Assembly (NCBI GenBank): GCA_019358985.1
Contig: JAHHIJ010000028.1
Location: 1-64,000, forward strand
Reading direction: 5' to 3'
Length of the DNA stretch: 64,000 bases
DNA from: Tolypothrix brevis GSE-NOS-MK-07-07A
Lineage (GTDB): Bacteria; Cyanobacteriota; Cyanobacteriia; Cyanobacteriales; Nostocaceae
The notes under the pieces were generated by a model. The model was given only the letters and a program-made list of their open reading frames with translations. It did no database searches and had not been told where the DNA came from. Positions 8,418 to 17,141 of the stretch are shown here, one piece after another. Position 1 is the first letter of the stretch. Every line of letters begins with the position of its first letter. The position numbers and the translations under genes were made by a program.

Positions 8418-8738
8418 CTAAATATCTTCAACTTCCAGTTTAGCCATCATCACCGCATCAAAAGCAAACGCGAAAACTAATGGCATTGGGCATTTTAATA
8501 AATAGCTAGAAACTACGGCAGCAATTGTTGTCACTACTGCTGAGATTGACAACCATCTTTCCTCGCAGGTTAATCCCTTTTCAGCTTTAATCACGTTTAA
8601 AACTTTGGGAGGGATTGGTTCCGGCATTACCGCTGTTGGTGGAAAAGCCCAGTAATTGTTACGTCGCTCAACAAATAAATCTGTCCAGCCATTTTCTTGA
8701 CACCATTCTTCGATCCATTCAATTGAGTAATGTTTCAT
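8418..8738 (-). CDS. Conserved cyanobacterial hypothetical protein
   Basis: A 106-residue protein starting MKHYSIEWIEEWCQENGW. The N-terminal half is soluble, with aromatic and acidic residues (TDLFVERRNNYWAFPPTAVMPEPIP). The C-terminal half has one hydrophobic, probably membrane-associated segment (about residues 66-98). I recall closely similar proteins being widespread in cyanobacteria without an assigned function. I use the internal Met at 8738 rather than the one two codons upstream because homologues begin MKHYS. It sits alone between family B and family A repeats. Confidence 0.75.
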   Translation of the reverse strand: MKHYSIEWIEEWCQENGWTDLFVERRNNYWAFPPTAVMPEPIPPKVLNVIKAEKGLTCEERWLSISAVVTTIAAVVSSYLLKCPMPLVFAFAFDAVMMAKLEVEDI

Positions 8739-8744
8739 AATCAA

Positions 8745-9538
8745 AGTTGGGAATTTGGACTTAGGAAATTTCTGTAGAAGTTAAATATTAGTTATCTGAG
8801 TGTTTCTGCTCTGCCCATCAATCGCCCTGTAAATGAACGATTGTTCTTAATGGTTAAGAATGTGAAACATTTCTTATATAACCCTCAAACCATGCTTTTC
8901 TTAATTACAAGACTAACAGTAGTGTATAGCCTCTTGGCGTTAAAAGATAATAAACTTTACTTGAATATGTAAATATTAAAAATTGTAAACAGGGGTGTGA
9001 GTAGTTACTTATTCTATAATCATTTGATATCAAGGATAACAAGCTTTTCAAAGATATTTATAAATTAAGAATTGTAAAGTAAACAGTAACGGCTTACCTT
9101 TGTTATGAAAACCTCTAAACCCATTGATAGTAAGACTTACACAATAAAATATTCGCGTTCTCAACCGGGTTGTTGTGTAAAACCTTGCGCTTGTCGAATT
9201 GTGCCGCACATGAACAATAAACATCTCCAAAAATAAACTATGCATTATCCACAACCCTTGTAGAGACGAGAGATTTCGCGTCTCTACATTGTTTTCGGAG
9301 ATGTCTAATATTTATGACAGCAAACGCTTGATTATGTGCAATTCGTATTTGGTAATGACTTCCGCAACATTTGCCCCGATCAACCTTAACAAACTGTTAC
9401 AAGCTACCTTAATCAACAGCAAAAGCTAAAAGTTAAGCAAGAAAAGACCAGGGACTTGCGGTAAGCTAAACTTCAGGCGATCGCTCTCAGCGAATCTTTG
9501 ACCATCGCGTTCTGACAACACACAACCAGCAACCACTT
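8745..9538. other. Intergenic region with partial family A element
   Basis: About 790 bases in which I find no convincing gene. A partial family A element occupies about 9236-9309, with a GTAGAGACGAGAG..CGCGTCTCTAC hairpin and a closing TTTTCGGAGATGTCTAATA end. A 68-codon minus-strand ORF at 9048-9254 looks fortuitous. The rest is AT-rich and featureless, with probably the promoter of the pentapeptide gene in the last 100 bases. Confidence 0.6.
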
Positions 9539-10036
9539 ATGTTTTGGCGGCAAAAATTGGCGTTAATTATCTTGATGATTGTATTTTGCTTGAATTGGGC
9601 AACACCAGCACTGGCAGACTGGACTCATCCATTGTCATTTAGCAATGGACAATTGACAAAACAGGATTTTTCTGGGCAAAGTTTGCAAGCGGCTGAATTT
9701 TCTAACGCCAATATGGAACTAACTAATTTTACTGCTGCTGACTTGCGAGGGGCAGTGATGAGTGCAAGCACAATGACACAAGCGAATCTGCATCAAGCAG
9801 ACTTAAGCAATGCATTCGTCGATCAGGTAAACTTAACAGGGGCTGATTTGAGCGATGCCAACTTGACTGAAGCTCTTTTGCTTGGCTCTATTTTTACTAA
9901 TGTAAATATCAACGGTGCAGATTTCAGCGATGCGATTTTGGATAAAGTGCAAATCAAAGAACTATGTTCAAAAGCTAGCGGTGTAAATTCTCAAACCGGC
10001 GTAGAAACTCGTGATTCTTTAGGATGTCAACCTTGA
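9539..10036 (+). CDS. Secreted pentapeptide-repeat protein
   Basis: A 165-residue protein with a cleavable signal peptide (residues 1-26, ending ATPALA-DW), followed by about 17 pentapeptide repeats of the A(D/N)Lxx type between residues 38 and 135 (ADLRGAVMSASTM, ADLSNAFVDQVNL, ADFSDAILDKV). The repeats should fold into a right-handed quadrilateral beta-helix. The C-terminal tail has two Cys (LCSKASG, SLGCQP) that could form a disulfide. Thylakoid-lumen or periplasmic location is inferred from the signal. Its stop codon overlaps the purK start by 13 bases, implying co-transcription. Confidence 0.88.
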   Translation: MFWRQKLALIILMIVFCLNWATPALADWTHPLSFSNGQLTKQDFSGQSLQAAEFSNANMELTNFTAADLRGAVMSASTMTQANLHQADLSNAFVDQVNLTGADLSDANLTEALLLGSIFTNVNINGADFSDAILDKVQIKELCSKASGVNSQTGVETRDSLGCQP

Positions 10037-11181
10037 AGCGTGTTGGTGTGATTGGTGGTGGACAACTTGCCTGGATGATGGGAGGCGCTGCACAAAAGTT
10101 AGAATTAGAATTGGTGGTGCAGACTCCTAACAGAGAAGATCCGGCTGTAGCGATCGCATCTGATACAATTTTCGCTAAAATTGATGATGCCACAGCCACC
10201 GCTGTTTTAGCAAGCAAATGCGATATCATCACCTTTGAAAACGAATTTGTTGACCTAGACGCTTTATCCATCCTGGCAAATCAAGGCGTTTGCTTCCGTC
10301 CCTCTTTAGAAGCTTTAACTCCCCTTTTAGATAAATATCATCAACGCTGTTATTTACGCAACTTGGGTTTACCTGTCCCGGAATTTTTCGCGGTTGAGGG
10401 TCAAGATCACGAAAAAATCGCATCTAAGTTGGATTTTCCCTTAGTTCTCAAATCCCGACGTCATGGTTATGACGGTCAAGGTACTTTCATTATTAAGGAT
10501 TTTGCGAGTTTACAACCCAAGTTAGATTATAATATCACAGAAAGTGCATTTTTAATAGAAGAATTTATTCCTTTTGAACGAGAGCTAGCGATAATAGCAG
10601 CGCGTTCAGTGGATGGGGAGGTTGTAACCTACCCAGTGGTGGAAACTCAGCAAGAAGAACAAGTATGTCGGCGGGTAATTGCGCCGGCACAGATTACACC
10701 CAAACAAGTAGCAGAAATAGAAGCGATCGCTCACACCATCCTTTCGAGTCTGCAAGTAGTAGGCATTTTTGGGATTGAGCTATTTCTCACCCCAGATGGA
10801 AAAGTGTTGGTAAATGAAATTGCTCCAAGAACCCACAATTCTGGGCATTTTTCCCTTGATGCTTGCGAAACCTCGCAATTTGAGCAGCATTTGAGAGCGG
10901 TGTGTGGTTTAAATTTGGGTGATCCCGTTTTGCGCTGTGCTGCTGCTGTCATGGTTAACCTTTTGGGATATGAAGATTCTCTCTTCGACTACCAAAAAAA
11001 GCGATCGCACTTACAGCAGATTCCAAGAGCGCACCTGCACTGGTATGGTAAAATTGAATCGCGTTTGGGGCGCAAATTGGGACACGTCACCGTTTTGCTA
11101 GATAATCCTTCCGAAGCAATAAACGTCGCCCGCACCATAGAATCGATCTGGTATCCGAACACCCCCACACCCATCGGGTAA
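10024..11181 (+). CDS. purK: N5-carboxyaminoimidazole ribonucleotide synthase
   Basis: PurK converts AIR plus bicarbonate and ATP to N5-CAIR in purine biosynthesis. The 385-residue ATP-grasp protein has the N-terminal GGGQLAWMM (about 11-19), the central lysine/ATP region LVLKSRRHGYDGQGT, the glutamate motif FIEE-like LIEEFIPFERE, and the metal/product motif VNEIAPRTHNSGHFS near residue 270-285. It starts within the end of the pentapeptide gene. The 6S RNA gene follows directly, an arrangement known in other cyanobacteria. Confidence 0.95.
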   Translation: MSTLKRVGVIGGGQLAWMMGGAAQKLELELVVQTPNREDPAVAIASDTIFAKIDDATATAVLASKCDIITFENEFVDLDALSILANQGVCFRPSLEALTPLLDKYHQRCYLRNLGLPVPEFFAVEGQDHEKIASKLDFPLVLKSRRHGYDGQGTFIIKDFASLQPKLDYNITESAFLIEEFIPFERELAIIAARSVDGEVVTYPVVETQQEEQVCRRVIAPAQITPKQVAEIEAIAHTILSSLQVVGIFGIELFLTPDGKVLVNEIAPRTHNSGHFSLDACETSQFEQHLRAVCGLNLGDPVLRCAAAVMVNLLGYEDSLFDYQKKRSHLQQIPRAHLHWYGKIESRLGRKLGHVTVLLDNPSEAINVARTIESIWYPNTPTPIG

Positions 11182-11232
11182 AAGCCTCAGAGATTATTTT
11201 TCACATTAAACACACAATATCTTTTTGAAAGC

Positions 11233-11238
11233 TATAAT
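11233..11238 (+). promoter_or_regulatory. -10 element of the 6S RNA gene
   Basis: A perfect TATAAT hexamer ends 5 bases before the base that begins the 6S RNA closing stem, placing the transcription start at about 11244. I see no strong -35 hexamer at the ideal spacing. Confidence 0.75.
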
Positions 11239-11243
11239 GGGTG

Positions 11244-11428
11244 AAGTTACACTACGACGTTGGTGACTGCCATCAAGTTTTTTGATCTATGCCTTTAAAG
11301 AAAAGGGAGTCAACTGTTTTCGTGGCAGTAAACCGAGCAACGACTCGGAAACTTTAAACGAGGAATTCGGTTCCCACCTGGATAAACCCAGGTCATAAAC
11401 TTAGGTAAAACGGCGTCGCGGTGAACTT
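11244..11428 (+). ncRNA. ssaA: 6S RNA (6Sa)
   Basis: A 185-nt RNA gene, the usual size of cyanobacterial 6Sa RNA. The two ends pair in a long closing stem: AAGTT..CGACG at 11244-11262 with CGTCG..AACTT at 11414-11428. The centre is a largely unpaired bubble flanked by further helices, as needed to mimic an open promoter and bind RNA polymerase holoenzyme. It has a perfect -10 element upstream and a terminator just downstream, and it lies next to purK as reported in other cyanobacteria. The assignment is by structure and position, not by a covariance-model search. Confidence 0.85.
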
Positions 11429-11437
11429 AAAATTTTT

Positions 11438-11472
11438 AGCTTCCACAGTCATCAAAAACTGTGGAAGCTTTT
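11438..11472 (+). terminator. Terminator downstream of 6S RNA
   Basis: A perfect 12-bp stem, AGCTTCCACAGT (11438-11449) with ACTGTGGAAGCT (11458-11469), with an 8-base loop and a short T-run. Confidence 0.85.
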
Positions 11473-11482
11473 AACTATATAT

Positions 11483-11592
11483 AGGACTTAGGCAAAGTCG
11501 AAAATGTCATACTGAGCGAAACGGAGTGCAGCGAACGCGCAGAGCGTCTCGAAGATCACTATGACAGTTTCTCCTTAAAATGCGTAAGTCCT
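11483..11592. repeat. Family B element, 110-bp variant
   Basis: Ends AGGACTTAGGCA and TGCGTAAGTCCT; the left end has one mismatch to the family. The interior differs from the 91-bp copies and holds the GAGCGAAACGGAGTGCAGCGAACG type sequence often found in cyanobacterial repeats. TATAT-like sequence on both flanks is compatible with a target duplication. The 230 bases from here to the M16 gene hold nothing else I can name. Confidence 0.75.
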
Positions 11593-11823
11593 GTATATAA
11601 ATAATTTATCACTGAGTTAAGAAAAAATTATCTAAAAAGACAGCAAAGCAAGTTATCCCAAGTGTTTTAGCCGCATTCCGGATGCAAATTACCTGTATCT
11701 AGAAGCTAGGAAATGTTACCTCCATCTTTTGTCAAAAAATCTGTATAAATTGATTCTAATTTAGATATCAAGAAACGTTAAAATAGACAAAACTGCGTTA
11801 AATTTTGGTGAAAGCAGCAACAA

Positions 11824-13089
11824 TTGTCACAACAGCTAATTAATACGGTGTTTCCAGCCTCAGTTTTTCAACTAGACAATGGTGTAACCTTTATTCATCA
11901 GGAAATTGCCACTACCCCTGTAGTAGTGGCTGATGTTTGGGTACGTGCTGGTGCAATAAGAGAGCCAAATCCGTGGTTCGGCATGGCGCACTTTTTAGAG
12001 CATATGATTTTTAAAGGTACAGCGACGTTACCCCCCGGAGTATTTGACGAGAATATTGAAAATAGAGGTGGCGTGACTAATGCGGCTACCAGTTATGATT
12101 ATGCTCATTACACTCTCACCACAGCTGCCACATATCTAGAAGATACTTTGCCTCATTTAGGGGAACTATTGCTGAATGCGGCAATTCCCGAAGAAGAATT
12201 TGAGCGAGAACGGGATGTCGTATTAGAGGAAATTCGTCAAGCGGAAGATGATCCCGATTGGCTGGGATTTCAATCTTTGATTCAAAGCGTATACCCGCAG
12301 CATCCCTACGGACGTTCGGTACTGGGTACTGAGCAAGAATTGATGCAGCAATCAGTAGAGGGAATGCGCTGTTTTCATGGTGCTCACTATCAACCAGAAA
12401 ATATGACGGTGGTGGTAGTGGGGGGAATTGGGGAAAAACCAGCTTTAGAATTGGTAAATCGCACCTTTGAAAATTTTGGCGATCGCACTAATTGTCCGCA
12501 GTTTGAGCCTGTAGTACAATCAGCAATTAGCGGTATTCGTCGTCAAGAACTACGTTTACCACGTCTAGAGCAAGCACGGTTAACGATGGCATGGATAGTA
12601 CCAGGAGTCGAAAAACTCCGCAGCGCTTATGGTTTAGATTTGCTCTCAGTACTGCTAGCAGAAGGACGGACTTCCCGATTAGTTCGCGACTTGCGAGAAG
12701 AACTGCAATTAGTGCAGGGAATCTGCGCTAATTTGTCTCTCCAACGAGATTCGAGTTTATTTACAATTAACGCTTGGTTAGAGCCAGAAGAACTAGAAAA
12801 AGTTGAAGCTTTAATTTGCGCTCATCTGGAAGATTTGCAGAACGTGGAAATTAGCAATGCTGAACTCGCACGTACCCGCAGACTGCTATGTAACGAGTAT
12901 GCCTTTTCTACGGAAACGCCAAATCAACTCACCGGGCTTTATGGCTATTATAATACTATCGCCAAAGCTGAATTGTCTGTTACCTATCCCCAGCAAATTC
13001 AGTCATTTGATGCCCAAGAAATACAACAATTAGCTAAAGATTATCTTTCACCGCAGGATTATGCAGTTACGGTACTAAGACCTTGTTAG
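11824..13089 (+). CDS. M16 family zinc peptidase, catalytic subunit
   Basis: A 421-residue insulinase/MPP-type (M16B) peptidase. The inverted zinc motif HFLEH is at residues 56-60 with the third ligand Glu expected in EERDVVLEEIRQAEDD about 76 residues later, so the protein should be active. The C-terminal M16 domain follows, with the RLVRDLREELQLV segment. No ATG is available at the N-terminus; the TTG at 11824 gives the expected start SQQLINTVFPASVFQLDNG. The next gene encodes a related protein lacking the zinc motif, so the two probably form a heterodimer like mitochondrial processing peptidase. No signal peptide is seen. Confidence 0.88.
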   Translation: MSQQLINTVFPASVFQLDNGVTFIHQEIATTPVVVADVWVRAGAIREPNPWFGMAHFLEHMIFKGTATLPPGVFDENIENRGGVTNAATSYDYAHYTLTTAATYLEDTLPHLGELLLNAAIPEEEFERERDVVLEEIRQAEDDPDWLGFQSLIQSVYPQHPYGRSVLGTEQELMQQSVEGMRCFHGAHYQPENMTVVVVGGIGEKPALELVNRTFENFGDRTNCPQFEPVVQSAISGIRRQELRLPRLEQARLTMAWIVPGVEKLRSAYGLDLLSVLLAEGRTSRLVRDLREELQLVQGICANLSLQRDSSLFTINAWLEPEELEKVEALICAHLEDLQNVEISNAELARTRRLLCNEYAFSTETPNQLTGLYGYYNTIAKAELSVTYPQQIQSFDAQEIQQLAKDYLSPQDYAVTVLRPC

Positions 13090-13378
13090 TTATTAGTCAA
13101 GAGTGAATGTTTCAGTTGATGAAAATACCTGTTGGAAAGAGCGATCGCGCAAGTCACAAAGAATGGGCATTCTGATCTGCTTCCATCTATAACGCTTTAA
13201 GAGCCACGACTGCTGAGTATTATTAAGATATAAAACAAGGGCATCATTTTTCACTTTACTGAAATTTATTTATGAGGTCTTACCCAACTATAGAGCCAGT
13301 TCTCCGGATGTGGAAACCGTTACCGCCGACTGGACTCACTCCATACTTTAGATGACTTTTAACTCTTACTTTTGACTA

Positions 13379-14662
13379 ATGACTCAAACTCTAAAATCTT
13401 CTATTTCTGACTCACCCATCGCTCGCACTGTGTTGAGCAATGGTATCGTATTATTGGTAGCAGAAAATCCCGTCGCTGATATCATTGCAGCGCGGATTTT
13501 TATTCGTGCCGGTAGTTGTAACGAAAATCCACAGCAATCTGGATTAGCGCATTTGCTATCTACAGTGCTGACAAAAGGATGCGATGGACTTTCTAGCTTG
13601 CAAATCGCCGAACATGTAGAATCTATGGGTGCCGGTTTGAGTGCAGATAGTGCCGCTGATTATTTTTTGGTATCATTGAAGACTGTCACCGCAGATTTTG
13701 CCGATATTTTGGGTTTGGCAGGACGAATTATGCGATCGCCTACTTTTCCTGAGGTTGAAGTAGAATTAGAACAGCGCCTAGCTTTACAAGATATTCGCTC
13801 TCAAAAAGAGCAACCATTTACCATTGCTTTTGACCAACTGCGCCAGGTGATGTATCAAAATCATCCCTATGCTATGTCAGTATTGGGAGATGAAACAACT
13901 ATGGGCGGCTTGACTCGTGCAGATTTAGTCAAGTATCATCAGACATATTTTCGTCCAGATAATCTAGTAATTAGTATTGCCGGTCGAGTCACACTAGAAG
14001 ATGCAGTTACTTTAGTAGAAAACATATTTGGAGATTGGCAAGCTCCATCCGAACCGCTGCCCATAGTACATTTTCCCCATATTAAGGTTGAACCGCAGCA
14101 AAGACTCAAAGTGCAACAAACACAGCAATCAGTTATTATGCTGGGTTATCTCGGTCCATCAGTGCTAGCTCCTGATTATGCTGCGTTGAAGTTGTTATCT
14201 ACCTACTTGGGAAATGGACTTTCTAGTCGCTTGTTTGTCGAATTGCGCGAAAAGCGGGGTTTAGCTTACGAAGTATCGGCATTTTTTCCCACAAGGCTGC
14301 ATCCCGGCTCATTTGTAGTTTACATGGGAACCGCGCCGGAAAATACCAGCATCGCTTTAACCGGACTACGGACAGAAGTAGATTTACTCTCAAGCAATCA
14401 ACTAGAAGAAAGCGCACTTCAAGCCTCGAAAAATAAGATACTAGGGCAGTATGCTTTGGGTAAACAAAGTAATGGTCAAATTGCTCAAGTATACGGGTGG
14501 TATGAAATTTTGGGGTTAGGAATTGATTTTGATTTTTTGTTTCAGGAGTTAATTTCTAGTGTAACTGTTAAAGATGCGATCGCCGCAGCTAACCAATATT
14601 TACGGGAACCTTATTTATCCTTAGTCGGTCAACAGGAAGCTATTAATAGTGCAATAAACTAG
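13379..14662 (+). CDS. M16 family peptidase, non-catalytic subunit
   Basis: A 427-residue M16 protein in which the zinc motif is degenerate: the equivalent of HxxEH reads HLLST (about residue 61), so no zinc can be bound. The C-terminal domain keeps the Arg/Tyr substrate-binding element of M16 proteins (SRLFVELREKRGLAYEVSAF). In M16B heterodimers the non-catalytic partner helps bind substrate, which fits its position 289 bases downstream of the catalytic gene on the same strand. Nothing notable is seen in the gap. The function of the pair in cyanobacteria is not known to me; peptide processing or turnover is an inference. Confidence 0.87.
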   Translation: MTQTLKSSISDSPIARTVLSNGIVLLVAENPVADIIAARIFIRAGSCNENPQQSGLAHLLSTVLTKGCDGLSSLQIAEHVESMGAGLSADSAADYFLVSLKTVTADFADILGLAGRIMRSPTFPEVEVELEQRLALQDIRSQKEQPFTIAFDQLRQVMYQNHPYAMSVLGDETTMGGLTRADLVKYHQTYFRPDNLVISIAGRVTLEDAVTLVENIFGDWQAPSEPLPIVHFPHIKVEPQQRLKVQQTQQSVIMLGYLGPSVLAPDYAALKLLSTYLGNGLSSRLFVELREKRGLAYEVSAFFPTRLHPGSFVVYMGTAPENTSIALTGLRTEVDLLSSNQLEESALQASKNKILGQYALGKQSNGQIAQVYGWYEILGLGIDFDFLFQELISSVTVKDAIAAANQYLREPYLSLVGQQEAINSAIN

Positions 14663-14722
14663 CTTTCTTGTAAAGCCAAGGCGCTGTACTATTATCATCA
14701 GAATCAACCGGGGGTAAATTCT

Positions 14723-15886
14723 ATGAAAGGCAGCCAGACAGTAGATAGAACTAACTACTTACAGACATCAATAGCATCTCGTTTTTTTAATGCCAGCAAG
14801 TCTTATTTGTTGCCTTTCTGGTTTGCTACATCTGTGCTAATTGGCTCAACAGCCGTAGTATCATTTGCAGCACCACCAGAAATTGCCCAAGTAGTTGTTG
14901 GAGGTAGCGTCAATCGTCCTATCCTAAAACTTGGTAGTCAAGGTGAGCGCGTCTCGGAACTACAGGGAACGTTGAAACTTTTAGGCTATTACACCGGTGC
15001 AGTTGATGGTAATTTTAACCAAATGACTGCTAACGCTGTTTCTCAGTTTAAACAAGCAGCGGGTTTGGCTCCAGATGGCATTGTTGATGGTAACACTTGG
15101 CAACGACTTTTCCCTGGTGAAGGGACGATAGCTTCCTCCCCTGCTTCACCTAACCCCGCATCCAAGTTTCCCACTCCCAATGACGACGCGACGGATAATG
15201 CCACTCCTGAGCCAAAACCTTCTAGCGCAAGCACCTCACAAACAACTGTGAGACAATCATCACCCAGCAGTGGTACCTCAGCTAGTCGTTCTGAGCAAAC
15301 TTTGCGTACTACCTCAACCAATGCTGCTGGACAAACTTCTACTTCTGAGCAAACTGTTCGTACTACTTCAATCAATGGTTCTGAGGAAACTGTTCGCACT
15401 TCGAGACAAACTCCTCGAAAACAAACGAATAGTACTGGGGAAACTGTTCGCACTTCGAGACAAACTCCTCGAAAACAAACGAATAGTACTGCGGAAACTG
15501 TTCGCACGCGTCAAACTCCTCGAAAACAAACGAATAGTTCTGAGGAAACTGTTCGTACTCGTCAAACTAGCAGTTCTAGGCAAACTCCTCGCACTGCTAA
15601 ACAAACGAGTAGTTCTGGACAAACTACTCGACAAACACCTAGTATTCAATATACCGCAGGGGGAATGCCGATTTTGCGGATAGGAATGCGCGGCTCTGAA
15701 GTTGTAAAATTGCAAGAAAGACTGAAAAGACTTGGTTTTTTGGATGGTGATGCAGATGGAGATTTTGGTCCATCCACTGAAGCTGCGGTGAAAGCTGCAC
15801 AACAACGCTATGGTTTAGAAGCTGATGGTATAGCTGGTGGTGCTACTTGGGACGTTCTCGCACGGCGTCGCAGTCAACCGCTCTAG
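14723..15886 (+). CDS. Cell-envelope protein with two peptidoglycan-binding domains and a Thr/Arg-rich repeat linker
   Basis: A 387-residue protein. A membrane/signal segment is at about 29-50 (LPFWFATSVLIGSTAVVSFAA). The first PG_binding_1 domain spans about 70-132 (LKLGSQGERVSELQGTLKLL) and the second about 315-380 (LRIGMRGSEVVKLQERLKRL). Between them lie about 170 residues of Ser/Thr/Gln/Arg-rich low complexity, including near-identical units of the form ETVRTSRQTPRKQTNST repeated at DNA level from about 15379 to 15560. It likely anchors to or senses the cell wall. The repeat region is expected to vary in length between strains. No catalytic domain is present. Confidence 0.85.
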   Translation: MKGSQTVDRTNYLQTSIASRFFNASKSYLLPFWFATSVLIGSTAVVSFAAPPEIAQVVVGGSVNRPILKLGSQGERVSELQGTLKLLGYYTGAVDGNFNQMTANAVSQFKQAAGLAPDGIVDGNTWQRLFPGEGTIASSPASPNPASKFPTPNDDATDNATPEPKPSSASTSQTTVRQSSPSSGTSASRSEQTLRTTSTNAAGQTSTSEQTVRTTSINGSEETVRTSRQTPRKQTNSTGETVRTSRQTPRKQTNSTAETVRTRQTPRKQTNSSEETVRTRQTSSSRQTPRTAKQTSSSGQTTRQTPSIQYTAGGMPILRIGMRGSEVVKLQERLKRLGFLDGDADGDFGPSTEAAVKAAQQRYGLEADGIAGGATWDVLARRRSQPL

Positions 15887-15899
15887 AAAAAAACTTGTC

Positions 15900-15953
15900 G
15901 TAGTGAGGACTTTAGTACTCATCTTATAAGATAAGGACTGAAGTCCTTACTAC
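15900..15953. repeat. GTAGTGAGGAC palindromic repeat, copy 2
   Basis: A 54-bp imperfect palindrome starting GTAGTGAGGACTTTAGTAC and ending GAAGTCCTTACTAC, closely matching the copies at 4996-5049 and 53211-53261. Confidence 0.8.
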
Positions 15954-15985
15954 AAAAATTTTTTCTGATAAAGTTTAAAAAACTT

Positions 15986-16339
15986 ATGCGACACTTTTTG
16001 TTAACTTGGTTAGGGACTGCGATTGCTTTGCTGATTACGGCTCATTTCGTTGCTGGCTTTATCGTTAAGACTTTTGTTGCAGCGCTTGTTGCTGCCGCTA
16101 TTTTAGGACTAGTTAATGCCATCGTCCGACCGATTTTATTAGTTTTGACGTTGCCAATCAACCTAATTACTTTTGGGTTGTTTACATTTGTTCTCAACGC
16201 TTTTACACTTTGGCTAGCAAGCGCTCTCACTCCTACTTATGGTTTTGAAATTCGCGGCTTTTTGCCTGCTTTGTTGGGTTCAATTGTGCTGGCGATTGTT
16301 TCTAGCATCATTAATTACTTGCTCAGAGTAATTGACTAG
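15986..16339 (+). CDS. Phage-holin-IV superfamily membrane protein
   Basis: A 117-residue protein with four hydrophobic segments covering nearly its full length (about 5-27, 29-49, 55-78, 90-113). The conserved ILGLVNAIVRPILLVLTLPI followed by ITFGLFTFVLNAFTLWLASA is the signature of the small 4-TMS 'phage holin family IV' (DUF360-type) proteins found widely in bacteria. Despite the name these are chromosomal membrane proteins of unknown function, and nothing else here suggests a prophage. It follows the peptidoglycan-binding gene after a short repeat. Confidence 0.82.
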   Translation: MRHFLLTWLGTAIALLITAHFVAGFIVKTFVAALVAAAILGLVNAIVRPILLVLTLPINLITFGLFTFVLNAFTLWLASALTPTYGFEIRGFLPALLGSIVLAIVSSIINYLLRVID

Positions 16340-16426
16340 AATCAGGTAAAAAAAGATATTTTATCTTTGTCAAGCAGAGCTTAAGTACCTTTATAATATT
16401 ACAGTTTTTTACAAATCGCCCAGATA

Positions 16427-16449
16427 CCCGACTTCTCAAAGAAGTCGGG
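16427..16449. repeat. CCCGACTTC hairpin
   Basis: A perfect 9-bp stem with a 5-base loop, related to the hairpin after radC at 7441. It lies downstream of the holin-like gene but has no T-run, so a terminator role is uncertain. Confidence 0.55.
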
Positions 16450-16460
16450 GATATATATGA

Positions 16461-16560
16461 TTAGTTATCTCCGAAAAAGAATGAATGTAGAGACGTAGCA
16501 CTGCTACGTCTAATCAAGGGTTCTGGATAAGGCATATTTAAATTCGGTCGATGTCTATTA
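16461..16560. repeat. Family A element (TTAGTTATCTCC variant)
   Basis: A copy with divergent left end, intact GTAGAGACGTAGCACTGCTACGTC hairpin core, and right end TTCGGTCGATGTCTA. It contains AGAATGAATGTAGAG, which serves as the uninterrupted reference for the nested insertion at 28237. Confidence 0.85.
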
Positions 16561-16564
16561 GTTA

Positions 16565-17047
16565 TCAGATGTATTCTTTTTGGGTTTGAGCAACGGCTAT
16601 TGTTACCGCTCCTTGTAAAGTAGAGCGGGAGGGATTTTCATGATGGTCGGTTGATTTAAATATTTGTTTCGGAATCAGCAGAGTTTGGCACTTAGCTGCT
16701 AATAATGCTGCGGCTTCAGCTACACTAGGAGTTTTAATCTTGAGTGCGACAACTGGGGAAGAGTTGGGGACATCAACAGAACTTAGAACATCTGCGGAAA
16801 AGGTTTTCAAAGGCAAATTGCGTTGATGACAAAGTTGTCGCAAACCGACTTCTGACGCTTTCATGTCCATAGTAGCAATGCCTGCGATCGCACTCCAAGC
16901 AAGTTCATTTTTTTTTAAGGTTTCTTCAATCGCTATTAAAATTAATTCTGGGGAAGTTCCACTCTTACAACCAATTCCCACCCATAAAACCTTAATTGCT
17001 TGTATTGTTGTAACATTAGCCACAGAATTTATATTTTTAGTGATCAT
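16565..17047 (-). CDS. Cobalamin biosynthesis protein, CbiG C-terminal/CobE domain
   Basis: A 160-residue protein that corresponds to the C-terminal domain of CbiG (CobE-like) of cobalamin biosynthesis. Recognisable parts are VLWVGIGCKSGTSPELILIAI (about 20-40), the SEVGLRQLC segment and PSVAEAAALLAA. CbiG opens the delta-lactone ring of cobalt-precorrin-5A, but that activity needs the N-terminal and middle regions absent here. CobE alone is implicated in the same pathway in aerobic producers. No other cob gene is adjacent; cobM is 13 kb away at 29964. The product is full-length for a stand-alone CobE-type protein, so I do not call it truncated. Confidence 0.75.
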   Translation of the reverse strand: MITKNINSVANVTTIQAIKVLWVGIGCKSGTSPELILIAIEETLKKNELAWSAIAGIATMDMKASEVGLRQLCHQRNLPLKTFSADVLSSVDVPNSSPVVALKIKTPSVAEAAALLAAKCQTLLIPKQIFKSTDHHENPSRSTLQGAVTIAVAQTQKEYI

Positions 17048-17141
17048 AGCAAATTAGGTAAAAAAAATAGCGATCGCCCAAAATAATCTGAAACCGTCGC
17101 AAACAACCGCCATTAAATGATTGTTTTTATTTAGTATCATA

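Noticed and set aside
9048-9254. 68-codon minus-strand ORF
   Set aside because: Composition is atypical, it has no ribosome binding site or recognisable motif, and part of it lies near a repeat.
15043-15805. Two long minus-strand ORFs opposite the peptidoglycan-binding gene
   Set aside because: They are shadows created by the repetitive Thr/Arg-rich linker; the translations are low-complexity Val/Arg/Ser repeats with no family resemblance.
15986-16339. Holin-like gene as a sign of a prophage
   Set aside because: Phage-holin-IV proteins are common chromosomal membrane proteins and no other phage gene is present nearby.
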